A program made the translations under genes and the position numbers. Under the pieces are notes generated by a model that was given only the letters and a program-made list of their open reading frames with translations, had not been told where the DNA came from and did no database searches. A stretch of 19,238 nucleotides of DNA from an uncultured Catenibacterium sp. (lineage in GTDB: Bacteria > Bacillota_I > Bacilli_A > Erysipelotrichales > Coprobacillaceae), in assembly GCA_900764725.1 (NCBI GenBank), contig CAAFPB010000193.1:1-19238 (forward strand). The letters run 5' to 3'. Positions 1 through 6,282 of the stretch are shown here, one piece after another; within the stretch, counting starts at the first letter, position 1; each line of letters begins with the position of its first letter.

Positions 1-46
1 AGAATACAAAGAGATAGAGATATTACTACATTTTTAAAGCAAAAAG

Positions 47-91
47 CCCTTCAAAAAACGCTGAATTTATCAGTATTTTTGAAGGGTTTTT
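47..91. terminator. Bidirectional hairpin terminator
   Basis: Eleven-base arms CCCTTCAAAAA (47-57) and TTTTTGAAGGG (76-86) pair perfectly, with a nested CTGA/TCAG stem in the loop. A T-run follows on the plus strand and the complementary A-run (minus-strand T-run) lies at 40-45. It probably ends transcription of a gene left of the window and of the minus-strand transcription coming from the IS region. Confidence 0.7.
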
Positions 92-166
92 ATATATACA
101 ACTGTCAAAGACAGGATTATATATCTTTTCTATGCTAAACTCAAGTAAAAATCATGTGGCTTTCAT

Positions 167-191
167 CCCATAGGCAAGCCTATGGGTTTTT
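167..191 (+). terminator. Perfect palindrome with T-tract at the broken 3' end of the XRE gene
   Basis: CCCATAGGC (167-175) and GCCTATGGG (178-186) form a perfect inverted repeat, followed by five T on the plus strand. It works on paper as a plus-strand intrinsic terminator, but no plus-strand gene precedes it in the window. The palindrome coincides with the point where the XRE reading frame stops resembling its family, so it may instead be the end hairpin of a mobile element (IS200/IS605 ends carry such hairpins). The sequence does not decide between the two. Confidence 0.45.
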
Positions 192-527
192 CGCCACTAA
201 TCTATAACATAGATCAATAAAGCCAATCAACAGATTATATATGTTCTGTAAACGAACTTGATTTTCTTTTTCAGCTATTGAGATGAGTTTTTCTCCAGAT
301 AATAGTTCATCTAATGTGATAGAGAATAAAGATGATATTTCTTTAAGTGAATCAATACTCGGATATCCTTTTCCTGATTCCCATTTTGAGATAGCTGTTC
401 TTGAAACAAATAAAGCAGATGCAAGTTCTTCCTGGGTTAAGCCTCTACTGTTTCTTAATTGTTTTAATTTTTCACTCAATTTAAGAAAAATGTTGCTATA
501 GGTTATCTTATTCAGCAAAAATACCAT
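180..527 (-). pseudogene. XRE-family HTH regulator, broken at both ends
   Basis: The frame encodes a Cro/C1-type helix-turn-helix domain (about residues 18-75, with the segment TQEELASALFVSRTAISKWE) that would bind an operator as a repressor or regulator. Family members normally start directly at the equivalent of LSEKLKQLR and continue after the HTH into a hydrophobic C-terminal part. Here the first ~15 residues are read from the end of the adjacent transposase gene and the inverted repeat of its IS, with no ribosome binding site before the ATG at 527. At the other end the frame changes after GFIDLCY into a short unrelated tail, at a palindrome. I infer that the IS1595 element landed at the original start codon and that a second event removed the C-terminus. 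A short translated fragment cannot be excluded. Confidence 0.7.
487..498 (+). repeat. Left terminal inverted repeat of the IS1595-like element
   Basis: AAAATGTTGCTA is the exact inverse of 1666-1677. It lies just past the transposase stop codon and abuts the truncated XRE coding sequence. Confidence 0.65.
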
Positions 528-1581
528 AACGATATTCGTAATACGCTTCCTTAAGTGAAATAGGCATAGGTGTAGCTCTTACCATTTCATTACTGAAAGC
601 TTCGGTATCTATAATCATTCCAAGGATTTCAGAAGCCATTTCCTCTTTCTTGAACTTATAGTTAGCTTGCTTCTTGAGAAGCAGGAAATCTAGATAACCC
701 TGTATATATCTGGTTCCAACGCCTCTTGTTGTCTGTATCATTAAACTCACTTCTGTCATCATTTGATTGACAGCGCCTAATGATTTACCATCATCAGTAA
801 GATATCTCTTCTCTATAGGAGATGTCTTTATCTTATTGTTTACTGCTTCAAGATAGTTGGCAAACTGCTGTATGCTTGCCTTTGAATCTGATATGAACTC
901 TTTCACATCTTTAAAGTATTCTTCATTCGCTTTATACTTATCGAATGATTCACTTCCAAGACCTGATACCTGCATCATCATATGATCATTTTCATCTGTA
1001 GCAGATATGATGGCAACCTTATGATGTGATATCCCTCTATATGCAGCCTGTTTACCTCTTTTCTTTGAGTATCTGGGCATATTTTGAGGTCTTGTCCCCT
1101 TTAGGTTGATACTTTTATACTGTGTATCTATCTCAACTTCACCAGATAATTTCTGATGACTCATGATTTCAGATGCTGCATGATATAATTTATGGCGCAT
1201 ATAGAAGCAGGTTGTCTTGCTTGTCCCTAAGATGTGAGCTTCATTATCTAGAGTCATCTTATATAGCTCTAGTTCAATGAAGTGACGCCACTGGTCTAAA
1301 GTGAAGTGAGACCAGTAGAATAATGTATTAGTTCTATCACTAAAAGATTTGTGACAGTCAAGACAGATATATCTCTGGTGGCCGTTCTTATCCTTTCCAT
1401 TCTTCTTGAAATGAACTGAACCACAGAAAGGGCATGCCTTATGAGATGGATCAATGTCTTCATCAACCTGTTCATATAATGATTCAATAAGCTTGTTTAC
1501 ATAATCCTTGTCCTTAGATCTTAAATAGTTTTTTACCTGATTTTCAGTTATCATAGCACTCACCTGACCTTTTAAAGTCAT
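508..1581 (-). CDS. IS1595-family transposase
   Basis: This 357-residue protein has the layout of IS1595-family transposases, which cut and rejoin DNA at the IS ends. It has an N-terminal zinc ribbon (C50-x2-C53 and C73-x2-C76), then an RNase H-like catalytic region. The first Asp is probably D152 in VEIDTQY and the second D232 in FISDSKA. The family signature near the end is the GVGTRYIQGYLDF-type segment. The third catalytic position is unusual: family members often read IN-x-x-HS, whereas here it is V271-N272-Q-M-M-T, so the His is absent although the Asn remains. Activity is therefore uncertain. A Met at residue 10 (1554) is preceded by AGGTGAG and may be the true start; the ATG at 1581 has no clear ribosome binding site. 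The coding end overlaps the extended XRE frame. Confidence 0.85.
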   Translation of the reverse strand: MTLKGQVSAMITENQVKNYLRSKDKDYVNKLIESLYEQVDEDIDPSHKACPFCGSVHFKKNGKDKNGHQRYICLDCHKSFSDRTNTLFYWSHFTLDQWRHFIELELYKMTLDNEAHILGTSKTTCFYMRHKLYHAASEIMSHQKLSGEVEIDTQYKSINLKGTRPQNMPRYSKKRGKQAAYRGISHHKVAIISATDENDHMMMQVSGLGSESFDKYKANEEYFKDVKEFISDSKASIQQFANYLEAVNNKIKTSPIEKRYLTDDGKSLGAVNQMMTEVSLMIQTTRGVGTRYIQGYLDFLLLKKQANYKFKKEEMASEILGMIIDTEAFSNEMVRATPMPISLKEAYYEYRYGIFAE

Positions 1582-1646
1582 TTTACAACTGTTTAAGAAA
1601 TGATGACTTGAGTTAGGTAGCGATAAAGTAGAAAATCAGGCGTTAA

Positions 1647-1690
1647 GCTAAATTTAATTATCTAGTAGCAACATTTTAATTAAACTTAGC
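1647..1690. repeat. Imperfect 14-bp inverted repeat spanning the IS right end
   Basis: GCTAAATTTAATTA (1647-1660) and TAATTAAACTTAGC (1677-1690) pair with one mismatch around a 16-base spacer that contains the right inverted repeat. One arm is inside and one outside the inferred IS end, so it is either a chance AT-rich match or a sign that the true boundary lies elsewhere. Confidence 0.4.
1666..1677 (-). repeat. Right terminal inverted repeat of the IS1595-like element
   Basis: TAGCAACATTTT is the inverse of 487-498. It lies 85 bp upstream of the transposase start, leaving room for its promoter. Confidence 0.65.
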
Positions 1691-1700
1691 GTAAAGATTT

Positions 1701-1838
1701 ATAATTATTATGTTTCAGTTGATCATTTTATCGGTGTTGTTATGTGATTTTTACAGTGAACTACCTCGACTTTCACTTCGCTTAGAAGACAAGGCTTCCA
1801 GGCTGCTTACGCATCTGTTTAAGAAGATTGATATTTAA
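1701..1838 (+). pseudogene. Fragment of an AgrC-like sensor gene (paralogue remnant)
   Basis: Bases 1701-1760 match the sensor gene at 3930-3989 at 51 of 60 positions. The matching frame reads IIMFQLIILSVLL, nearly the same as the last transmembrane helix of that sensor (IIMFQLIILSVLF). Past about 1756 the resemblance ends, and the frame continues with unrelated, charged residues to a stop at 1836-1838. No ribosome binding site precedes the ATG at 1710. This is a remnant of a second AgrC-like gene or a partial duplication, not a working gene. It shows that related sensor genes have been present more than once at this locus. Confidence 0.6.
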
Positions 1839-1986
1839 GTCTCCACTTATTGCTAGGCAATCCTTTCACCCTGTGTTTCTTTATAGTTTAGCAGTCTATT
1901 TCAGAAATATCTAAATCTAGCGATGAGCCCAATGGCATCAACTTAAGGATTTAACCATCCAAAAAGTTGGAACCTTTAATTTTTAA
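1757..1986. other. Non-coding stretch, possibly decayed IS200/IS605 end
   Basis: I see no convincing reading frame here. The segment beginning GTGAACTACCTCG (1756-1768) and the later AAGGCTTCC (1791-1799) recall the structured 3' ends of TnpB-type (IS200/IS605) elements, where the omega-RNA lies. This is from memory of such elements only. No tnpA or tnpB remnant is present beside it, so the assignment is weak. Confidence 0.2.
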
Positions 1987-2034
1987 GGGGGTCAATAGAA
2001 AACTCGCTTTAAATATTTGGGGGTTTGCACTTGT

Positions 2035-2063
2035 AAAGGGCAGTCAGAAATGACTGCCTTTTA
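2035..2063. terminator. Hairpin terminator after the ISL3 transposase remnant
   Basis: GGCAGTCA (2039-2046) and TGACTGCC (2051-2058) enclose a GAAA tetraloop. Outer A/T runs on both sides give a T-tract on either strand. It lies about 30 bp beyond the stop of the minus-strand transposase remnant and is most likely its terminator. Confidence 0.75.
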
Positions 2064-2093
2064 GCACGCTCATATTACTCCTATTTAAATATT

Positions 2094-2624
2094 TTATTTA
2101 TTCTTTTTCTTATAAGATCCTCTCTTCTTTCCTTCTCTTTTAATTGTTTCATTAATAGCGTAAGAGGAAGGGTTAGAGGATTTATTAAGAGAGTACATTA
2201 GTCTGTTTCTCATTCTTGCAAAGTTTTGATATCCACATGCATTTGAAAGTATCTTATCTATTCTAGAGTTGATACCTTCTACTGGTCCATTAGATATTCT
2301 TCGACCATCTACTAAATTAAATGATGCGCATATTTCATCAAACCAGTTTATAAGAGTTCCAGATAATGATATAAAGCCAGTAATTCCTGATGATGCATAT
2401 TCTTGAATTATTCTTGAAAGCCATTCTCTGCAGTTCTCAGATGTTGCATAATGATTAAAGGCTATATACTGTTCCTTTAGATTGTATGCTTCTGTTAGTT
2501 CATTATCTATGCTTAGGATTATTTCAAGCAATTGATGATAGTCTATATTGTCTTTTAAGCTTTTTATTGTATCTTGCCTTGTTGAACTAGCTTGTATAAT
2601 CGAATTTTTTACAATATTTTTCAT
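2094..2624 (-). pseudogene. ISL3-family transposase, C-terminal fragment
   Basis: The 176-residue frame matches the end of ISL3-family (DDE) transposases. Its signature is SNGPVEGINSRIDKIL followed by NACGYQNFARMRNRLMYSLN, in which the Glu of PVEGINS is the last catalytic acidic residue. Complete members are roughly 400-500 residues. The N-terminal zinc-binding and HTH DNA-binding parts and the first catalytic Asp residues are missing. The ATG at 2624 is merely the first in-frame Met after the break and has no ribosome binding site. The remnant abuts the promoter of the signalling genes at 2690, so a deletion or insertion joined the two. Confidence 0.85.
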
Positions 2625-2629
2625 TACAG

Positions 2630-2658
2630 TTTAAATATCTTATGAATATAATTATAAT
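2630..2658 (+). promoter_or_regulatory. Probable sigma-A promoter of the two-component genes
   Basis: TTTAAA (2630-2635) is followed after exactly 17 bases by a perfect TATAAT (2653-2658). Transcription would start near 2665, leaving a very short leader. The -35 lies only a few bases beyond the ISL3 remnant start, so the junction with the mobile element may have supplied or altered it. Confidence 0.5.
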
Positions 2659-2667
2659 ATATTATAT

Positions 2668-2693
2668 AAGGTGGTGAATGTATGAATGTATGA
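2668..2693 (+). promoter_or_regulatory. Ribosome binding site with tandem octamer over the start codon
   Basis: AAGGTGGTGA (2668-2677) is followed by two direct copies of ATGTATGA (2678-2693). This places ATGs at 2678, 2682, 2686 and 2690. Only 2678 and 2690 are in the response-regulator frame. The ATG at 2682, best spaced from the Shine-Dalgarno, opens a three-codon frame whose TGA overlaps the ATG at 2690. Confidence 0.6.
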
Positions 2694-3385
2694 AGGTATT
2701 AATATGTGATGATGATATTGATTTTTCTAATGTATTAGCAAATGATTTTAAAGAATACTTTTTTGATAAATTAAATAATGTAGATATAGAAATTGTGAAT
2801 TGTGATTTTCATTCTTATATAAATTCTCAAGCAGATGTTTGTTTCATGGATATAGATTTGGTTGGAGAAAATGGAATTAGTATTGTAAAAGAAATGAAAA
2901 AACATAATAAGAACTTAGTTGTTATATTCGTATCTGTAAGAGAAGATTTGGTATTCAATACCTTCTCTGTTGAACCTTTCCAATTCATCAGGAAAAATCA
3001 TTATCAAAGTGATCTGTATGAGGTGTTTAGACAATTAGATGGAAAAATAAATAGGAAGTATGCAAAAATTATGATTCGTGATAATAAACGTTTTATTTAT
3101 CTAGCAGTAGATGAAATAATAACAGTTATTATATTCATGCATGATTTGATTATTAATACATCTAGAGGAACGTATTACTCTACTGGTACATTAAAACACT
3201 TTTATGAAAAAAATAAGAATACAAGTTTAGTACAAATTCAAAAAAACATGATTATTAATATTGAAAAGATAAAATCAATATCAAAAAATAACATCATATA
3301 TGAAGATGGGAAAACATATGAAATTGGAAGAGTCTATAAAGACGATTTCAAGGTAAAGTATGAGGAGTATATGTATGATAGTTGA
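2690..3385 (+). CDS. LytTR-family response regulator (AgrA-like)
   Basis: This is a cytoplasmic transcription regulator of the AgrA/LytR type, about 230 residues. It has an N-terminal receiver domain: acidic cluster in MKVLICDDD, phospho-acceptor Asp in CFMDID (Asp 54 from this start) and conserved Lys in FIRKN. A LytTR DNA-binding domain fills about residues 125-228. It should be phosphorylated by the sensor encoded just downstream. I chose the start at 2690 because families of this type begin directly with the MKVLICDDD-like strand; an in-frame ATG at 2678 adds MYEC but lies only 3-4 bases from the Shine-Dalgarno. The gene is very AT-rich. Its 3' end overlaps the sensor gene by 11 bp, implying translational coupling. 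Confidence 0.85.
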   Translation: MKVLICDDDIDFSNVLANDFKEYFFDKLNNVDIEIVNCDFHSYINSQADVCFMDIDLVGENGISIVKEMKKHNKNLVVIFVSVREDLVFNTFSVEPFQFIRKNHYQSDLYEVFRQLDGKINRKYAKIMIRDNKRFIYLAVDEIITVIIFMHDLIINTSRGTYYSTGTLKHFYEKNKNTSLVQIQKNMIINIEKIKSISKNNIIYEDGKTYEIGRVYKDDFKVKYEEYMYDS

Positions 3386-4571
3386 TTTTTTGATTGCAGT
3401 AATATTTGATGAATTAATTTTATCAATATCTGTGGCTTATTTTTTCAGAGTCAAGCATGCCATATGCTATATTCTCTCTGTGATAATGATTTCTGTTATA
3501 GAAATGTGGACTTTTTCGTTAATGCATCTTGATAATGTTGTATTGATTACTTTTGTGATTATGACACATTTGATTTTACTGATGCTGATTGATAATGACA
3601 ATATTATCCAAAAGTTATCGTTCATATTGTTTTTTATGTTTGTACTACTATGTTCAAATTATCTTCCTCCATATGTTTATTCAGTGGTAAATGGTGTAGT
3701 TCTCATTAAGTCAAATGAAATACACATGAATTTTATTACACTGATGTTTTTATCTAGATTTATATTTGCTAATTTTGCTTTGTTCTTTTGTAATTATTTC
3801 AGAAGAAAGAAGTATAGTTTTATAACCGATAAATACCAAATTGTTATTGCAATCATGTTAGACATGATTTTTATTTTCACTTTACTAGGTGAATCATTGC
3901 TATATGAAAGTATGTCTAGAATTGTTGTATTAATTATTATGTTCCAGTTGATCATTTTATCGGTATTGTTTTGTGTGCTTTACAATAAAATACAGATGGA
4001 AAATAGAGAAAAATTAGAATTGATAAGAAAAACTTCAAAACTAGAATATTTGAGAATGAATCGTGATAATATAAGTCATATGTATGATACAATCGTTTCA
4101 AAAGAACATAGTATGATTTATTTTTTAAGGAAGATTAAAATGTTTCTTAATTGTAAAGAGTATAATAATGAGAATACAAATGAGAATACACTCAATTTGA
4201 TAGATGAAGAAATAAATAAGATTGTATCGTATAAATTTATTTCTAATACAGGTAATCCTAGTTTTGATATTGAAGTAGCCAATAAAATAAATTTACTTAA
4301 AGAAGAGGGTTACGATTTTAAGATTATTTTCATGATAGGTATTGATTCAGCAATCAATAATAAGAATGTTATTGAATCAGTAAATCAATTTATTGATTTT
4401 GTTTCTTTATACTCAAAATCGAAAAAGATAGAATTAAGAATAAAGAAGAAAGATAATCTATTAATTATTAAGGCAATATCACTATACAGTGCTGATATTC
4501 CAGATAGATATCATAAGAGGTCAATAGATGGCACAGAATCAGAATCACTTAATGAAGTGATTTATTTATGA
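3375..4571 (+). CDS. AgrC-like membrane sensor with degenerate kinase domain
   Basis: This ~398-residue protein has six or seven hydrophobic helices (about residues 1-205) and a cytoplasmic part resembling AgrC/GHKL-type peptide-sensing kinases. A candidate phospho-accepting His is H245 in SKEHSMIYF, where the family usually has an H-D pair. The GNPSFD plus NKINLLKEEGYD region corresponds to the family's GNP-x-x-D / K-x-x-x-A-K linker. The N box is poorly conserved (SVNQFIDFVS instead of GNLLDNAIEA-like), and I find no G1 or G2 glycine motifs before the stop. It may sense a peptide yet be a pseudokinase, or rely on another kinase. ATG 3375 is preceded by GAGGAG at a good distance; an upstream in-frame ATG at 3360 is not. 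The last transmembrane helix is duplicated at 1701-1760. Confidence 0.75.
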   Translation: MIVDFLIAVIFDELILSISVAYFFRVKHAICYILSVIMISVIEMWTFSLMHLDNVVLITFVIMTHLILLMLIDNDNIIQKLSFILFFMFVLLCSNYLPPYVYSVVNGVVLIKSNEIHMNFITLMFLSRFIFANFALFFCNYFRRKKYSFITDKYQIVIAIMLDMIFIFTLLGESLLYESMSRIVVLIIMFQLIILSVLFCVLYNKIQMENREKLELIRKTSKLEYLRMNRDNISHMYDTIVSKEHSMIYFLRKIKMFLNCKEYNNENTNENTLNLIDEEINKIVSYKFISNTGNPSFDIEVANKINLLKEEGYDFKIIFMIGIDSAINNKNVIESVNQFIDFVSLYSKSKKIELRIKKKDNLLIIKAISLYSADIPDRYHKRSIDGTESESLNEVIYL

Positions 4572-4584
4572 AAGGTAAAATCAT

Positions 4585-5253
4585 ATGGAAAAACAAATGA
4601 AATGTAGTCATTGTGGACAGGTTTTTACTACCATTCCAGATAGAAATAGCTTTGGAAAAGTATGTCTATGTAATACCTGCTTGCAACAAGTACCTAATCT
4701 CACAATCACGTCTACTAAATTAAAAAGCACTCATCTTTCTACAAAGCAGCTAGATGAAGCTATGAAGGCAATTGATCAACAGTTAGATAAAGGTCATTTT
4801 TCTCAAGATATCAAAGAAGGAATTCATACATATTTTGATAAGTATTATAGACAACGTCAAAGTATAGATAAACAAAAAGAAATCAATTCAAAGCTAGATC
4901 ATATCATAGAAAAAAATACTTCTAATGATTCAATGAACGAAGAAAAGTTCACAGAATTATTAGAAGAAAGAAATAATGATTATAGCTTAGATTCTATCTT
5001 AGAATGTAATGATTTTTATGAATATGATGTAGTTACTGTTCATGATTCTCATGGTAGAACAGATACAAATAATTTAAAGAAAACATTAATCAGATATAGT
5101 ATACAGGGCTGGAGATTAAAGACAGCTTTCACAAATGAAATAGGCAGTAATATGGTAGGTGGTGCTATTGTAGGTGTTGGTGTAGGAAGCAATAGTACAA
5201 GTGATGAAGTTGTGCTTATATTTGAAAGAAAAATAAGAAATGCGAAGAAATAA
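4585..5253 (+). CDS. Zinc-ribbon plus DUF4177-like protein, function unknown
   Basis: This is a 222-residue soluble protein with no signal peptide. The N-terminus has a four-cysteine zinc ribbon (C7-x2-C10 and C29-x2-C32). The middle (about 50-150) is charged and probably helical. The C-terminus (about 148-218) resembles DUF4177: YEYDVVTV, then an amphipathic helix, QGWRLKTAF, a glycine-rich loop (VGGAIVGVGVG) and a final VVLIFERK strand. It starts 13 bp after the sensor gene and is probably cotranscribed with it, though its Shine-Dalgarno (AAAGGT) is weak. Proteins with a zinc ribbon joined to this domain occur in Firmicutes without an established role. A link to the sensor pair is only positional. 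Confidence 0.6.
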   Translation: MEKQMKCSHCGQVFTTIPDRNSFGKVCLCNTCLQQVPNLTITSTKLKSTHLSTKQLDEAMKAIDQQLDKGHFSQDIKEGIHTYFDKYYRQRQSIDKQKEINSKLDHIIEKNTSNDSMNEEKFTELLEERNNDYSLDSILECNDFYEYDVVTVHDSHGRTDTNNLKKTLIRYSIQGWRLKTAFTNEIGSNMVGGAIVGVGVGSNSTSDEVVLIFERKIRNAKK

Positions 5254-5257
5254 GAAC

Positions 5258-5280
5258 AGACCGAGCAATGTGCTCGGTCT
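5258..5280. terminator. Hairpin between convergent genes
   Basis: AGACCGAGCA (5258-5267) and TGCTCGGTCT (5271-5280) form a perfect 10-bp stem with a three-base loop. It sits exactly between the plus-strand gene ending at 5253 and the minus-strand gene ending at 5282. T-tracts are poor on both sides, but position and stem strength favour a shared terminator. Confidence 0.7.
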
Positions 5281-5281
5281 A

Positions 5282-6202
5282 TTAGTCTACATATTTCTCT
5301 AAGAAATGAGTAATATTGCTTTGAACAAGTTTCTTCTCTTTATGATAAGATTCACCATGTGCGGCATCATTTACAATAAGTAATTTCTTTTCTGCCTGAC
5401 AGGCATTATAGAGTTCTAATGCCATATAGGTAGGTACAAAGTGATCCTGGTTACCATGTATAAATAATGTAGGTGTTTTAGACTTCTTGACTTGATTGAC
5501 TGCACTGGCTTGTTTGAAGTTATACCCTACTGTCTTTTTAGATAATAATGTGGCACTAGGAAGTAATAAGAATGGTGGACATCCTTTATTCTTTAAGTAG
5601 TATTTGAATTCATCATAAGCACTTGTATAGCTGCAATCAGCGACAATAGCTTTCACATTATCAGATAATTCTTCTCCACTTACCATAAGTACTGTTGCCC
5701 CACCCATAGATATACCATGTAAGACAATACTCATAGGTTCATTATGGAAATACTTTTCCATCTCTTTAATCCATTCTAGTATATCTAAACGGTCCAACCA
5801 TCCAAAACCAATATAATGTCCTTCTGACTCTCCATGTGCTCTATTATCTGGAAGAAGGATATTATAACCAAGTTCATGATAGAAACGAATATAATACGCA
5901 AACTCACGATAATGATGAGAATGGAATCCATGAACACAGATGACTAACTTATTAGAATCAGGATAAGGAAGGAACTGCCCTTCTAGCTTTAATCCATCAT
6001 AAGAAGTGATTTCCATATCAATAAATGTTTGATGATCTAGCCATTGTTTATCATCTTCACTCATTGGATGTTTTAATCCTACTTTTTCTTCTTTACGTCT
6101 TGTACATACCTTTTCTATCGCAATGCGCCCTGCTGCAAGATAAGTGGCAGATGCCGCAGCTGCTGCGCCTATTGTACCAATAACTACATTCTTCTTTTTC
6201 AC
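5282..6202 (-). CDS. Membrane-anchored alpha/beta hydrolase
   Basis: This 306-residue serine hydrolase has an N-terminal hydrophobic segment (about 5-25) that probably anchors it, with the catalytic domain outside. The fold's motifs are all present: oxyanion-hole HGF (91-93), the nucleophile elbow GISMGG with Ser165, the acid Asp253 in HGNQDHFVP and His282 in DAAHGESYH. This is the usual layout of the YqkD/BAAT-like hydrolase group; the substrate cannot be told from sequence. The start is GTG at 6202, eight bases after a strong AAAAGGGGGC. The gene stands alone, divergent from the housekeeping operon and convergent with the DUF4177-like gene. Confidence 0.8.
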   Translation of the reverse strand: MKKKNVVIGTIGAAAAASATYLAAGRIAIEKVCTRRKEEKVGLKHPMSEDDKQWLDHQTFIDMEITSYDGLKLEGQFLPYPDSNKLVICVHGFHSHHYREFAYYIRFYHELGYNILLPDNRAHGESEGHYIGFGWLDRLDILEWIKEMEKYFHNEPMSIVLHGISMGGATVLMVSGEELSDNVKAIVADCSYTSAYDEFKYYLKNKGCPPFLLLPSATLLSKKTVGYNFKQASAVNQVKKSKTPTLFIHGNQDHFVPTYMALELYNACQAEKKLLIVNDAAHGESYHKEKKLVQSNITHFLEKYVD

Positions 6203-6224
6203 GACAAAATGCCCCCTTTTATTT

Positions 6225-6260
6225 ATTATATAAGATATTCTATGAAAGAATCATGTACAA
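6225..6260 (-). promoter_or_regulatory. Possible promoter of the alpha/beta hydrolase gene
   Basis: On the minus strand TTGTAC (6260-6255) is followed after 17 bases by TATCTT (6237-6232). A perfect TATAAT lies slightly further on (6230-6225) but has no good -35. Either would give a short leader before the GTG start at 6202. Confidence 0.35.
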
Positions 6261-6282
6261 ACGATTAAGTTTGCATAAATAA

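Larger units (their letters stand above)
487..1677 (-). mobile_element. IS1595-family insertion sequence
   Basis: One transposase gene lies between 12-bp perfect terminal inverted repeats AAAATGTTGCTA (487-498, and as its complement at 1666-1677). The similarity continues imperfectly inwards for about eight bases with a one-base shift. The element would be 1191 bp, a usual size for this family. A clean 8-bp target duplication is not visible: flanks ATTTAAGA (479-486) and AATTAAAC (1678-1685) match at only 5 of 8 positions, so the flanks have diverged, rearranged, or the ends are off by a few bases. Confidence 0.7.
1987..2640 (-). mobile_element. ISL3-family element remnant
   Basis: The C-terminal third of an ISL3-type transposase is followed by a terminator hairpin. 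Next comes a segment (GGGGGTCAATAGAAAACTCG, 1987-2006) that could be the element's right end, since ISL3 ends commonly begin GG-x-TC. The left end is missing: sequence before the coding remnant (about 2630-2660) already belongs to the promoter of the following signalling operon. Both boundaries are approximate, and the 1987 end is a guess from sequence style. Confidence 0.45.

Noticed and set aside
1296..1487. Second minus-strand frame within the transposase
   Set aside because: Alternative frame inside the clear zinc-ribbon coding region, with no start signals or family resemblance.
1710..1838. Small secreted peptide gene (42 residues)
   Set aside because: Its hydrophobic start is explained by the sensor's transmembrane helix, and no ribosome binding site precedes it.
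2678..4571. A full agr quorum-sensing system
   Set aside because: Only regulator and sensor are present. I found no AgrB-like membrane protease and no AgrD-like peptide gene in the window, in either direction.
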